Under the pieces are notes generated by a model. The model ran no database searches. It saw only the letters and a list, made by a program, of their open reading frames with translations, and was not told the DNA's origin. From NCBI GenBank assembly GCA_963783095.1, contig CAWAMR010000020.1, positions 273,430 to 337,429 of the forward strand: 64,000 nucleotides of DNA. Reading direction: 5' to 3'. The position numbers and the translations under genes are program-made. Of this stretch, positions 1-9,644 are shown piece by piece; the first letter of the stretch is position 1; every line of letters starts with the position of its first letter. The DNA comes from CAWAMR01 sp963783095. Its GTDB lineage: Bacteria > Planctomycetota > Planctomycetia > Gemmatales > Gemmataceae.

Positions 1-914
1 TCTTCTCGTCCGCTTCATCCAAATGAATGCGGTCTGCTTCTCGACGCATCAGGCGTCCCGCTACTTGGTGGTCGCCTTTGGTCCCCGACACCAAGCGATG
101 GTCTTGCGTTTCGTCGTAGAAGGCTACGATCTTGAATTCCTTGTATTTCTGGTCCGTGCCGACTTTTCGAGGCGGCAGAGGCTTTGCCTTCTTGCCGCGA
201 CGCCGACGCTTTGCCTTGGTCTTCTCACGCCGTTTCTTTTTCTCGACGTCCGTCACCTGGGGCACCATCACCCCATCGCTGCCGAAGTAAACCCGCGTAC
301 CGGCCGCTTCCGTTTTGCAATCGCTGGCCGACCAATTGACGGGTAACTTTCCCTCCTTCTGCGCTCGCGCGATCTGCGCCCCCTCCGTCTCCACTAGGCA
401 CCGGAATGATTCGCCGCTGATCTGCACTTGAGCCGTACGACCCAAGTTGTCGGCTGACTTGTCGAAGCTCCTGCCATCACGGTTGAGCCGACAGGCCATC
501 TCGCGCACGCCCAGGCTGATGGTCGCTTCGACCGCATCGACCCAAGCGTCCAGCGGTGTCGTTGTGCCTTCGTCCGGCGAATGCCAGCGCCGCCGCCACA
601 GTCGGATGCGGCCGTTGATCGTCAGAATGCTGTACTCCTGCCGTCCTTTATTTCGCTTGCTCTTTCCGGTCTTCGCATCCTGCGGAGGGGGGAAAAGCGG
701 CTTCCGCCGCATCGATCCGCATCTGGGCTGCTCGCTCGAATGCCTCACATCTCAGCTTTGCGAACAGGTCGCGAACTTGCTCCTCACTTCCCGAAATGAT
801 GTGGCCTCGCGTCGCGTCGTTGACTGCATCCGCCACCTTTCCAAGGATTTCTTCGACCCGTTGTCGCATTGATTCAATGTACGCTTCGCGGGAAAACTTC
901 GGTTCTGGCTGCAT
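1..914 (-). CDS. ISKra4-family transposase, copy A, partial
   Basis: This is the N-terminal ~60% of the transposase of copy A. As in the complete copy it lies in three frames: an 88-codon first frame (914 down to 648), a middle frame over roughly 690-385, and a third frame that runs off the window edge. The catalytic acidic-residue region of the third frame is only partly present. See the complete copy at 20763-22184 for the reading. Confidence 0.75.
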
Positions 915-1015
915 GATAGGATCCTGGTCATGGTGCTCAATTCCTTCCGCTCAACACACCTTTTACCTATCTTGACCAAACTACTCAAAATGCGCCAGGA
1001 AATTTTGCCACACCC
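1..1015 (-). mobile_element. ISKra4-type insertion sequence, copy A (cut by window edge)
   Basis: This is the reverse complement of the first 1015 bases of the complete element at 20662-22210 and appears identical to it: positions x and 21677-x correspond throughout, and every reading frame has the same coordinates mirrored. The inner end carries the terminal inverted repeat, whose first 20 bases read outside-in are GGGTGTGGCAAAATTTCCTG, finishing at base 1015. The 8 bases that would be its target duplication on this side are GATGGCAG (1016-1023); the partner lies outside the window. It ends only 60 bases upstream of the alpha-2-macroglobulin remnant, so it probably displaced that gene's promoter. 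The two copies are in opposite orientation. Confidence 0.93.
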
Positions 1016-1075
1016 GATGGCAGGTGTTAGATAGATGTGCAATTCGATAAGAGGCACCCTACCCGAGGATTGGTC

Positions 1076-1954
1076 ATGACGGCGAGATTCTCGTTTTGGT
1101 TTGTCGGAGCGATATGCGCCACCCAACTCACCTACTTCCTGGTCAGCGCTGAACCGCGCCCCGATCGCTGGAAAAAAGTAGGCGAGGCACTGGAAAAAGA
1201 ACTCCCGAAGACGGCCGTCTCGCACCTGCAGATCATCATCGATGAAGCCATTCGGGACAAAGCATATCCCGAGGCGATCAAGGCGATTGCCTTGAAGGCA
1301 GAACAAGAGGGCAGAACTGCGGAATCGGCATCCGAACAGAAAATCGTTCTCTTGCAGGCCGCGATCGCCAAGGCTCCCAAAGAAACGATTCCCGTGCTGG
1401 AAGCGATCCTTGCGCACTGGTACTGGGATTATTATCTCGAGGCTGACTGGGAACGATCCACGGTAGTCGAGGGTTCGAGCAAAGATCTGCGCACCTGGGA
1501 TCGGGCGCGAGTATTGGTCGAGGTCGATCGCCAATTGCAGAAGGCTCTTTCGCACGAAAAAGAATTGGAGACGATTCCAATCGGCAAGGGGCCGGTACTG
1601 GAGCCTGTGCGAGGTCCAGTGAATGTCGGGGATGAAATCGTCGTCCGGCTGGAGATTCGCACGGATCGCGCTATGGAATACGTCCACCTAAAAGACGGAC
1701 GCGGCTCCGGAACCGAGCCTACGAACGTCTTGAGCGCTTATCGGTATCAGGGTGATCTCGACTACTACGAATCGACGCGCGACACCGCCAGCCACTTTTT
1801 CCTGGGTAACTTGCCGCGTGGCACCCACATTCTCGAATACTCGCTGCGCGCTGTGCATAAGGGGAATTACCCAATGGGACTGGCGGAAATCCAGTGTATG
1901 TACGCGCCGGAGTTCAACAGCCACTCCGAGAGCATCCAACTCACGGTGCGTTGA
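1076..1954 (+). pseudogene. Alpha-2-macroglobulin family protein, internally deleted in frame
   Basis: The frame encodes 292 residues from the ATG at 1076; an in-frame GTG at 1037 exists, but the ATG begins directly with a signal peptide (hydrophobic stretch about residues 5-22). Residues about 25-170 match, as I remember the family, the N-terminus of planctomycete alpha-2-macroglobulins (helical, with the AHWYWDYY and TWDRARVLVEVD segments). Residues about 175-292 match the extreme C-terminus (VGDEIVVRLEIRTD, MEYVHLKDGRGSGTEP, HFFLGNLPRGTHILEYSLR, CMYAPEFNSHS). Full-length bacterial relatives have about 1,500-2,000 residues; the macroglobulin domains, bait region and any thioester are missing. 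The join near base 1590 keeps the frame, so this is either an in-frame deletion, a collapsed assembly or a real miniature protein. Secreted or periplasmic location is inferred. Confidence 0.72.
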
Positions 1955-2004
1955 GAGGTGCTCGCACGAGCACTTTACGCGAATCTGGCTCACGCTTCGC
2001 GTGA

Positions 2005-2098
2005 GCGAGGCGAACCCGGTGCGTTAGCTCCGGGGTAAACCTGCCAGACTCGGTGACTTCAAGCCCAACCCGGAGCTAACGCACCGGGTTCGCCTCGC
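2005..2098. repeat. Perfect 30-bp inverted repeat, palindromic intergenic element
   Basis: Arms at 2005-2034 and 2069-2098 are exact reverse complements (arm begins GCGAGGCGAACCCGGTGCGT) with a 34-base loop. It lies between the alpha-2-macroglobulin remnant and the OPT transporter gene and could fold as a transcription terminator, although there is no T-tract after it. It resembles the other palindromes of this window in having a TTAGC/TAAGC core inside a GC-rich arm. Confidence 0.9.
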
Positions 2099-2244
2099 AC
2101 TTGCCTCGCAAGGGCAAGCCAAATCCGATGTCGAAGTAGCTTTTTCCTTCGTCCCTCTTGCATTTTCCCCCTCAACCAACAATCTAATCGAATGGATTTC
2201 GCCGATGAAATCCAATTTTCCCCCTTCCAATGGATCGGTAACTG

Positions 2245-4614
2245 ATGAGTAATTCTGACCATGATCTAGCCTCCACTCATCAACCTTTTGTTCAGGACGA
2301 AAAGCACCTCCCGGAATTGACCTGGCCTGCCCTCGTGACCGGAGTCATTCTTGGAGTCATCTTTGGGGCATCGTCGCTTTATCTCGTGCTGAAAGTCGGG
2401 CTGACGGTGTCGGCATCGGTGCCGATCGCTGTGTTATCGATCACGTTATTCCGCGCCTTTTCGCGGACCTTCAAGATCCGTCGGACGACGATCCTCGAAA
2501 ACAACATCGTCCAAACGACCGGCTCCGCAGGCGAATCGATCGCATTCGGCGTCGGCGTCACCATGCCCGCGCTGTTCCTGCTCGGCTTCGAGATGGACCC
2601 GGTTCGCGTGATGACCGTTTCCGTTCTTGGCGGTCTGCTCGGCATTTTGATGATGATCCCGCTGCGCCGGGCCTTCATCGTCAAGCAACATGGAAAACTC
2701 GTCTATCCCGAAGGGACCGCCTGTGCCGAAGTCTTGATCGCGGGCGAAAAGGGAGGCTCCTCGGCCCGCATGGTCTTCGTCGGGTTCGGCATCGCTGCCG
2801 CTTACAAGTTCCTCATGGATGGAATGAAGTTGTGGTCGAGCGAGCCTGGCACTAAACTCTACGCAACGAATGAAGCAGGCAAAACCGAAGGTTTGAAGGG
2901 AGCGGGTGTCGGCGGTGAGCTTTCGCCGGAGTTGCTCGGTGTCGGCTATTTGATTGGGCCGCGAATCGCGTCCCTGATGATGGCGGGAGCAGTGTTATCC
3001 TACCTGGTACTTGGTCCGCTGATCGCCGCCTTCGGCGAAAAATCGAAGGTTCCCATATCACCCGCCGACTGGAAAAAGCAAAGCGATCCGCCACGCGATC
3101 TGGTCGTCGGACCAGCAGCAGGAATTGCCTGGTCCCAGGAGCACGATCCTGGATTGATTCACAATATGGACCCCGACGATCTCAAGAACAATTATCTCAA
3201 ATTCATCGGTGCCGGGGCGGTTGCTGCGGGCGGCATCATTAGCATGTGCCGGGCGCTGCCGTTGATTTTGGCTTCGATCCTGGGCGGATTGCGCGACTTG
3301 CGTTCATCGCGTTCCGGTGAACCTCGTACTTCGCGCCGTACAGAACACGATCTCTCGATGTGGGTCGTACTACTGGGTAGTCTGGGCCTGGTCGTCCTGC
3401 TGGCCGCGGTTCCTCAGCTTGGGCTTGGCCTGACCGTCACCGGCTTGCTCGGCGCATGCCTGATCCTGTTTTTTGGGTTTCTGTTTGTTACAGTCTCCTC
3501 CCGGCTCACGGGTGAAATCGGCTCCTCCTCCAATCCCATTTCGGGAATGACGATCGCTACTTTGTTGCTGACGTGCGTGATTCTCGTACTCGTCGGCGAA
3601 AGGGATCACGGCGCGATGCTCATGGCCCTGATGATCGCCGCAGTAGTTTGTATCGCATCCTCCAACGGCGGGACGACATCGCAGGATCTCAAATCGGGAT
3701 ACCTGGTCGGTGCTACGCCCAGCAAGCAACAGATCAGCATTCTGATTGGTGCAGTGGCTTCCGCTCTGGTGATCGGCTTTACCATGATCCTGCTCAACGA
3801 TGCCTGGACTCATTACACGAACAAGAATCTTCCCATTCAGAAGCTGTTCATTCCTCCCGATGCGCCGAAGCAAAAAGTCGGCAACCCCTACGACATCAAG
3901 GGCGATGCCATGTTCGACGACACCGATTATCGCGTCGTCTTCATCAGCAAAACCGATCCCACCAATAACACAAAGATGTTTCCCGATGTCAAACCGGGGC
4001 GGTACCTGGTAGACAGTGAAGGCTGGATCAAGTATCGAACCGATTTGCCGATCTCGCGGGAAAGCAAGACGATGGACAATGGCCAGCCGGCTCCCCGACC
4101 CTTCGCCGCACCGCAACCCGGCCTGTTTGCGAATATCATTGAGGGCATCCTGGCGGGAACTCTGGAATGGGGGCTGGTTGTTCTCGGAGCGTTAATTGCG
4201 ATCAGCCTGGAATTCGCGGGAGTGTCGGCGTTGCCCTTTGCGGTCGGCATGTATATCCCGTTCAGTTCCTCAGCACCCATCTTCATTGGTGGGCTAATTC
4301 GATTCGTGGTTGACAAGCGACGCGGCAAACCGATAACGGAAGCAGAAGCCGAGACCAGTTCCGGCGTGCTGCTCTCCAGCGGTTACATCGCCGGCGGCAC
4401 GCTGGCAGGATTGACGATCGCCTTTTTGGAGTTCGTACCGGATCTGAAGGCATTCGTTGCGATTGGTGCCAAGTTCGAGGAAGGGTGGGATCTAAAGAAG
4501 GCTGCGCCGAAGATTGCCTCTTTGATAATGTTCGGCGTGTTGATGACGATTCTCGTTGTCGTCGGCACCAAGAAAAATCGATCTGAAACCTCGACAAGTG
4601 AATCGAGAAGTTGA
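2245..4614 (+). CDS. OPT family oligopeptide transporter
   Basis: The product is a 789-residue inner-membrane protein with about 14-16 hydrophobic segments. The N-terminal part contains WPALVTGVILGVIFGASSLY and TTGSAGESIAFG, followed by YPEGTACAEVLIAGE, which are hallmarks of prokaryotic OPT (TIGR00728-type) transporters. A hydrophilic loop of about 90 residues (about 525-615) precedes the last membrane bundle, which contains GALIAISLEFAGVSALPFAVGMY. OPT proteins import small peptides or metal-chelate complexes; the substrate here cannot be told. The frame is unbroken and the length is slightly above the bacterial norm because of the loop. It starts at an ATG within GATGAGTAAT and is followed by a Uma2 gene 66 bases on, so co-transcription is possible. 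Confidence 0.93.
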   Translation: MSNSDHDLASTHQPFVQDEKHLPELTWPALVTGVILGVIFGASSLYLVLKVGLTVSASVPIAVLSITLFRAFSRTFKIRRTTILENNIVQTTGSAGESIAFGVGVTMPALFLLGFEMDPVRVMTVSVLGGLLGILMMIPLRRAFIVKQHGKLVYPEGTACAEVLIAGEKGGSSARMVFVGFGIAAAYKFLMDGMKLWSSEPGTKLYATNEAGKTEGLKGAGVGGELSPELLGVGYLIGPRIASLMMAGAVLSYLVLGPLIAAFGEKSKVPISPADWKKQSDPPRDLVVGPAAGIAWSQEHDPGLIHNMDPDDLKNNYLKFIGAGAVAAGGIISMCRALPLILASILGGLRDLRSSRSGEPRTSRRTEHDLSMWVVLLGSLGLVVLLAAVPQLGLGLTVTGLLGACLILFFGFLFVTVSSRLTGEIGSSSNPISGMTIATLLLTCVILVLVGERDHGAMLMALMIAAVVCIASSNGGTTSQDLKSGYLVGATPSKQQISILIGAVASALVIGFTMILLNDAWTHYTNKNLPIQKLFIPPDAPKQKVGNPYDIKGDAMFDDTDYRVVFISKTDPTNNTKMFPDVKPGRYLVDSEGWIKYRTDLPISRESKTMDNGQPAPRPFAAPQPGLFANIIEGILAGTLEWGLVVLGALIAISLEFAGVSALPFAVGMYIPFSSSAPIFIGGLIRFVVDKRRGKPITEAEAETSSGVLLSSGYIAGGTLAGLTIAFLEFVPDLKAFVAIGAKFEEGWDLKKAAPKIASLIMFGVLMTILVVVGTKKNRSETSTSESRS

Positions 4615-4680
4615 GTTTCTGAAAATGCTGAAGTCTGTCGGAGAAAGATGCGGTAGAATAAACCACGGAAAGGAGAGAAA

Positions 4681-5247
4681 GTGAGCGCTGTGACAACTTT
4701 GACGCCGATGCCGAGCTTGGTTTCCTACGATCTCGATGATCGGGAGTGTTTTGAGATTATTGACGGCCTCCGAGTGGAGATTCCGCCCATGAGCGCTGAA
4801 GCAACGGTCATTGCCGCGGATTTGTCGCATTACCTCACTGCGCACGGATTTTCAAATGAATTGGGACGTGGCGTGGTGGAAGGATTGTTTCATCTGCCGC
4901 TGCCGATGGATCGCAATCGACGCCCCGACGTCGCATTTGTTCCGTTCAGTCGTTGGCCAAAAACCAAAAGAATTCCCACCTCGAATGCCTGGGATGTGTT
5001 GCCCGATATCGTTGCCGAAGTCATCAGCCCCTCCGATCGATTCGAAGAGGTGTTCGACAAAATTGAGGAGTATTTTCAGTCGGGGATTCAGTTGGTGTGG
5101 GTCATCCATCCAGGTCTTCGTCGAGTTTACATCTTTGCATCGCCTACGGAAATCCGCGTCTTGACTCGGAACGACGCCCTCAATGGCGGAGTTGTTCTGC
5201 CAGGGTTTCAGTTGCCTTTGGCTCAACTTTTCCCAGCCGATGTGTAG
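4681..5247 (+). CDS. Uma2 family (DUF820) endonuclease-like protein
   Basis: The protein has 188 residues, the typical size for Uma2/DUF820. It starts with GTG, preceded by a good AGGAGAGAAA site. The PD-(D/E)xK-like core is visible: RRPDVAFVPFSRWP (motif II with the Asp) and PDIVAEVISPSDRFEEVFDKI (Glu and downstream Lys of the ExK-like motif), then YFQSGIQLVWVIHPGLRRVY. Such genes are amplified in planctomycetes and cyanobacteria; their biological role is unsettled, and nuclease activity is an inference from fold. The gene stands alone with no toxin-antitoxin partner. Confidence 0.93.
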   Translation: MSAVTTLTPMPSLVSYDLDDRECFEIIDGLRVEIPPMSAEATVIAADLSHYLTAHGFSNELGRGVVEGLFHLPLPMDRNRRPDVAFVPFSRWPKTKRIPTSNAWDVLPDIVAEVISPSDRFEEVFDKIEEYFQSGIQLVWVIHPGLRRVYIFASPTEIRVLTRNDALNGGVVLPGFQLPLAQLFPADV

Positions 5248-5354
5248 GAATCAGCTACCGCCTAGTCATTGATAGAACCAGTCACTTCGACAATATGTTC
5301 AATTGCGTGATTTGGTTTCGATGGCACGATCGGCAAGAGAAGCTTTTCACCGCG

Positions 5355-5549
5355 CTATTCTTTGTCGAGTTGTTGCTTGGATGCCTTTTGCAGCCGAGTC
5401 ACAATACCGGCAGAATATTCCGGCCATTTTTCCGCATCCTCGACTGCTTGCCGACGTTCCGGGGCGCTCTGCAGTTTGAGGATCTTTTGAGCGAGAAGAT
5501 GGCGTAATTCGGGATTTTCGGGGTAATTGATGCCGTTGGGGTCAGCCAT
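5355..5549 (-). CDS. Small conserved-looking hypothetical protein (64 aa)
   Basis: The protein is a soluble, highly charged 64-mer beginning MADPNGINYPENPEL and ending KASKQQLDKE. The start at 5549 is chosen over the longer upstream frame because AAGGGAG stands just upstream of it. It is predicted to be mostly helical. I do not recognise a family. It is convergent with the Uma2 gene and divergent from the SNF2 helicase, with about 330 bases to the latter. The intervening sequence (5550-5876) shows no other gene. Confidence 0.6.
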   Translation of the reverse strand: MADPNGINYPENPELRHLLAQKILKLQSAPERRQAVEDAEKWPEYSAGIVTRLQKASKQQLDKE

Positions 5550-5876
5550 ATTGGACTCCCTTAAATGGGCGAAGCTTTGCGATCGGGGCAATCCCGTCAT
5601 CCACGATTTCATAACAATTTTATTTCATCTCGTCTTTAGTCTTGGTCAAGCCAAAACAAAGACGGTCCACGATATCGAACAGTTCGCACATCATCTCTGT
5701 TGAGGATGATACGAACGCTCGTCGTTCCGTCAGATCGGCCATCGAGCGACAAGTACCGATATCGAATTTGGTTCCCTCGTTGACTTAGCTTCCATATAAA
5801 GTATCGAAAACCAATTCCCATTTGAATCGGCCAGCAAGAAAGATGGACGGGAAACTCGATTAAGGAGAATCGTACC

Positions 5877-8273
5877 ATGAAGAAGAAACGCAAGACGCCA
5901 GTCCTTTCCCGGCTCCACAAACCCGAAACCATGTCGCTGGAAGAGTGGCAGATCGAATTGCGGAAGCAGTTCGGACGCGAACAACCCTTTCGTCTCAAAA
6001 ACATCGGCGAACATCCGGTATTCTCGGAGTTTCAAGTCGCTAACCCTCAGAGCCGGAATACGTACCGCGTGCAGGTTCGCGGAACCGGTGTTGGTGAGAA
6101 TTCTTGCTCCTGCCCGGACTTCGCCACCAACACCTTGGGAACCTGCAAGCACATTGAATTCGTCGTCGGCAGGTTGCTGCGAAACCGTAGCGCCCGGAGT
6201 CATTTCAACGAAGGTTATCAGCCCAGTTCGAGCGAAGTCTACCTGCAGTTCGGAGCCAGGCGCAAGGTTCGGTTTCGACTCGGCCGGGAATGCAGCGATG
6301 AAATGGCCCGTTTGGCCGCAAAGCATTTTGATGATGAGGGAGCGCTGAAGGCGGCAAGCATTCCCGTGTTCGAGCAGTTTTTGGAGAAGGCAGCGCAAAT
6401 CGATCCGGACGTGCGCTGCGCTGAGGAAGTGTTGTCGTTTCTGGCCGAACTGAACGATGCGGAAGTTCGCAAACAGCGCGTCGCCGAGGCATTCCCGAAG
6501 GGAATCCGCAGCGCTGCCTTCAAGGATCTCCTCAAGGTTTCTCTATACGATTACCAGCGTGAAGGAGCGCTGTTTGCCGCGAAAGCGGGACGATGCCTCA
6601 TCGGCGATGAAATGGGGTTGGGCAAAACCATCCAGGCTCTTGCCGCTGCGGAAATCATGGCCAATCTTTTTGGCGTCGAGCGTGTGTTAATTGTCTGCCC
6701 AACGTCCTTGAAATATCAATGGCAGCGCGAAATCGAGAAATTCTGCTCGCGCAGCGTCCAGGTCATCGGCGGCCTGCGTGATCGGCGGCAACGAGACTTC
6801 ACCACAACGGATACTTTCTTTAAGGTGATGAACTACGACACCGTTCACACCGACATCGACCTGATCGCAGACTGGGGGCCGGACCTGGTCGTCCTCGACG
6901 AGGCCCAGCGCATCAAGAACTGGGCAACCCGAGTCGCGCGCAGCGTCAAGAAAATCGCATCGACTTACGCGATTGTGTTGACAGGAACACCGCTGGAGAA
7001 TCGCCTTGAAGAACTGATCTCGATCGTGCAATTCGTCGATCGCTATCGATTGGGGCCAACCTTTCGGCTCCTCCACGATCATCAAATTCGCGACGACGTT
7101 GGGAAAGTTACGGGTTATCAGAAACTCGATCAGATCGGGCAAACGCTCGAGCCTGTCCTGCTGCGCCGGCAAAAGGATCAAGTCCTCAATCAACTGCCGG
7201 AACGCATCGATACCAATATCTTCGTCCCGATGGCCTCGTTGCAGATCAAGCATCACACGGAATATCGGGAACTCGTTGCGAAAATCGTGCATAAGTGGCG
7301 CAAGTACAAATTTCTCTCCGAAGCCGACAAACGCCGACTAATGATCTTCTTGCAAAAGATGCGCATGGTTTGCGACAGTTCTTACCTCGTTGATTCGGAA
7401 ACCAATGAAGGACTAAAGGCGACGGAGGCAACAACCCTCTTGAGCGAATTGCTCGAACGGCCCGGCACCAAGGCGGTAATTTTCAGCCAATGGCTCAAGA
7501 TGCACGAACTCCTCCAAAAGCCCCTCAAGGAGCGAGGCTGGGGCCATGTGATGTTTCACGGCGGAGTACCAAGCACCAAGCGGAAAGACCTGGTCGATCA
7601 ATTCCGCGACGATCCGAATTGCCGGGCCTTTCTCTCAACGGATGCGGGTGGTGTCGGCTTGAATCTGCAATTCGCCTCGGTGGTGTTCAACATGGACCTG
7701 CCCTGGAACCCTGCGGTACTGGAGCAACGGATCGGACGGGTCCATCGGCTCGGACAAAAGCAGCCGGTACGGGTCGTCAACTTCGTATCGAAGGGGACAA
7801 TCGAAGAGGGAATGCTGAGTGTTTTGCGGTTCAAGAAATCACTGTTTTCGGGTGTTCTCGATGGCGGAGCAAGCGAGGTGCTGCTGGGCGGAAGCAAGCT
7901 GACCAAATTCATGGAAACGGTCGAAGCCGCGACGGCCAGTATTCCAACGGCTCCAACTTGCGATGAGGCGAAGGAAGCGATATCGGAGCTGACCGGAGAG
8001 ATGTCCAAAGAAGACCCGCCCAAACGCAGCGCCGGCGAAACCAAGGAAGCGGCAAACAATCCTTGGGAAGCCCTGATTCAAACGGGAATGGCGCTTCTGC
8101 AACAATTTACCGCGCCGTCGAGGGGTGGTGATACGAAAACACCGGTGCGGTCACTGGTCGAGAAGGATGCGAAAACAGGCGAGGCGGTCTTACGATTGCC
8201 GATGCCCAAGCCCGAACTGTTGGAACAGGCATTATCGGCGGTTGGGAAATTGTTGGAGAGTTTCCGGAACTAA
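5877..8273 (+). CDS. SWIM zinc finger plus SNF2/RapA-type helicase
   Basis: The protein has 798 residues, and TAAGGAG precedes the ATG. A SWIM finger (CSCPDFATNTLGTCKH) lies at about residues 78-94. The SNF2 ATPase follows: Walker A GDEMGLGKTIQ (about 243), DEAQ box VVLDEAQRIKN, motif III LTGTPLENRLEEL, then the helicase C lobe with STDAGGVGLNLQ (motif V) and QRIGRVHRLGQ (motif VI, arginine finger). A poorly conserved tail of about 130 residues ends in SAVGKLLESFRN. Members of this class translocate on double-stranded DNA to remodel protein-DNA complexes or stalled RNA polymerase; the exact role is unknown. It is a single gene and not part of a recognisable defence cluster. A short relic of a second copy of its 3' end lies at 9583-9618. 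Confidence 0.95.
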   Translation: MKKKRKTPVLSRLHKPETMSLEEWQIELRKQFGREQPFRLKNIGEHPVFSEFQVANPQSRNTYRVQVRGTGVGENSCSCPDFATNTLGTCKHIEFVVGRLLRNRSARSHFNEGYQPSSSEVYLQFGARRKVRFRLGRECSDEMARLAAKHFDDEGALKAASIPVFEQFLEKAAQIDPDVRCAEEVLSFLAELNDAEVRKQRVAEAFPKGIRSAAFKDLLKVSLYDYQREGALFAAKAGRCLIGDEMGLGKTIQALAAAEIMANLFGVERVLIVCPTSLKYQWQREIEKFCSRSVQVIGGLRDRRQRDFTTTDTFFKVMNYDTVHTDIDLIADWGPDLVVLDEAQRIKNWATRVARSVKKIASTYAIVLTGTPLENRLEELISIVQFVDRYRLGPTFRLLHDHQIRDDVGKVTGYQKLDQIGQTLEPVLLRRQKDQVLNQLPERIDTNIFVPMASLQIKHHTEYRELVAKIVHKWRKYKFLSEADKRRLMIFLQKMRMVCDSSYLVDSETNEGLKATEATTLLSELLERPGTKAVIFSQWLKMHELLQKPLKERGWGHVMFHGGVPSTKRKDLVDQFRDDPNCRAFLSTDAGGVGLNLQFASVVFNMDLPWNPAVLEQRIGRVHRLGQKQPVRVVNFVSKGTIEEGMLSVLRFKKSLFSGVLDGGASEVLLGGSKLTKFMETVEAATASIPTAPTCDEAKEAISELTGEMSKEDPPKRSAGETKEAANNPWEALIQTGMALLQQFTAPSRGGDTKTPVRSLVEKDAKTGEAVLRLPMPKPELLEQALSAVGKLLESFRN

Positions 8274-8329
8274 GCTTACAATTGCCACAACCTGAATGAA
8301 GCGTATCGTAAGCCAACCGACTCCGGGTA

Positions 8330-9404
8330 TTAGATCTTCCGAAGCCAGATGCTGCCGCCTCTTCCCGTGTCAAAAATTCTCGGTATCTGCGCCATAACCT
8401 TGTCGCGATGCAAGCCGTAGAAGTGGCTGTTGAAGAAGCAGATCTTGAACGCGGAATTGTATTGCAGAAAGGCGCACAGCAGGTAACCTTCATTCCACGA
8501 GACGCCGTCATAGATCCATTTCTCGGGATATTTGAAGGGGTAAGTGATGTCGTGGATGTGAATGAGTACGCCGCTTTGCAATGCCGGCAGCACTTCAAAA
8601 ATCAACCAGTTCACGTCGCTATGGACCTTGCTGACATGCGACGAATCGATGAACAGGATGTCCCCCTTGGACAAGCACTTGAAATACTCCGGCTCCACCT
8701 CGCGGACGTCCTTGGCGACCAGATCGACCCGCTTTTTGTCGTCCGGATGGATGGCGCTGAGAAAGCGTTCCGGATTCGGTTCAATGAAAGTGCATTGAAT
8801 CCGGTTTTGGAAGTGACGTTCGTTCGTGTCGAGCATGACGCACGAGGAAAACCCCGATCCGACCTCGATGATGCGGGAAGGCTTGAAGTGCCGCATCATC
8901 CCGTAGAGGAAGATCGCATCTCCCTCCGGATACCAGCCGCAATCAGTATAGTAGCGCCGGCCCTCCTGTTTGGTTCGAGGAAACTCGGCTTCTCTGAAGT
9001 ACGGCGTGAATTGTTCAAATAACTGCAACTGCTCGGCTTCATTGAGGTCGATCCCGGGCAGACTTGGAGGAATCACGTTGAAGATCGCGTCGTGATACCG
9101 CTTGATTTCTTCAAGACTGGCAATGGGCGAGTAGTAGTGTCCCGGCGGGAAATGATGTCCTCTCTTCAGTTCGATATGTTCTGCCTGGAACTGAGCATTC
9201 TCTGCCTGGAACCGAGCATTCTCTGCCTGGGCATTGGCGAGATATTCTCGAATCAGGTTGTTTTCAGCGCGGGTGCCGGCGAGTTCTCCACCAGTTCGTT
9301 CAAGAGCTTGCTGCAGAAGGATTTTATCGCTTCGGCGAGTCAGCCCGAATGCTTTCCCGAACCGTCGGAGCAGCCCATTCTTGATGCGCAGTTGCGAATT
9401 TCAC
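8330..9404 (-). CDS. Class I SAM-dependent methyltransferase with N-terminal heptad linker (one frame break)
   Basis: The catalytic part (9076 down to 8330) has the SAM-binding motif IIEVGSGFSSCVMLDTN and an acidic IDSSHV motif, as in class I methyltransferases of the Methyltransf_24 type found in sugar and polysaccharide clusters. The frame is open upstream to about 9399 and adds about 110 residues, including three copies of a seven-residue unit (AENARFQ, AENAQFQ, AEHIELK) that should form a short coiled coil. A GTG at 9404 with TTAAAGGAG upstream is the natural start, but it is one base out of frame. A one-base error in the AAA run just after it would join the two. The substrate is unknown. 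Confidence 0.82.
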
Positions 9405-9582
9405 TTTCGTTCTCCTTTAATTTGGGTGGAATTCACAAATGGGATTCTCGTCCTTTCGACTGAACATCCAATCCAAACGATCCTTTAGGAGAAAAGTATC
9501 GACTCAATCCGTATGAATGCTCCAGTAAAACCGAATTGGAGGTCGATTCGCGCGGCTGTAGCCAGCTGTAGCCAACTTCGAA

Positions 9583-9618
9583 GCAGTTGGTAAATTGCTG
9601 GAGAGTTTGCGAAAGTAG
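9583..9618 (+). pseudogene. 12-codon relic of a second SNF2 helicase 3' end
   Basis: These 12 codons, including the TAG stop, read AVGKLLESLRK. The last 12 codons of the SNF2 gene (8238-8273) read AVGKLLESFRN. 27 of 33 sense bases are identical. The six differences are five third-position changes and one synonymous first-position Leu change, a pattern of protein-level selection, not recent copying. No homology is visible upstream of it, so only the tail of the paralogue survives. It lies directly after a tandem duplication of GCTGTAGCCA (about 9555-9573). Confidence 0.6.
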
Positions 9619-9644
9619 ACCGAAAGAGAGCACTGCAAAACGGT

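Noticed and set aside
447..872. Open frame on the plus strand within IS copy A
   Set aside because: It is antisense to the transposase, recurs mirrored in copy B, and its composition is not protein-like.
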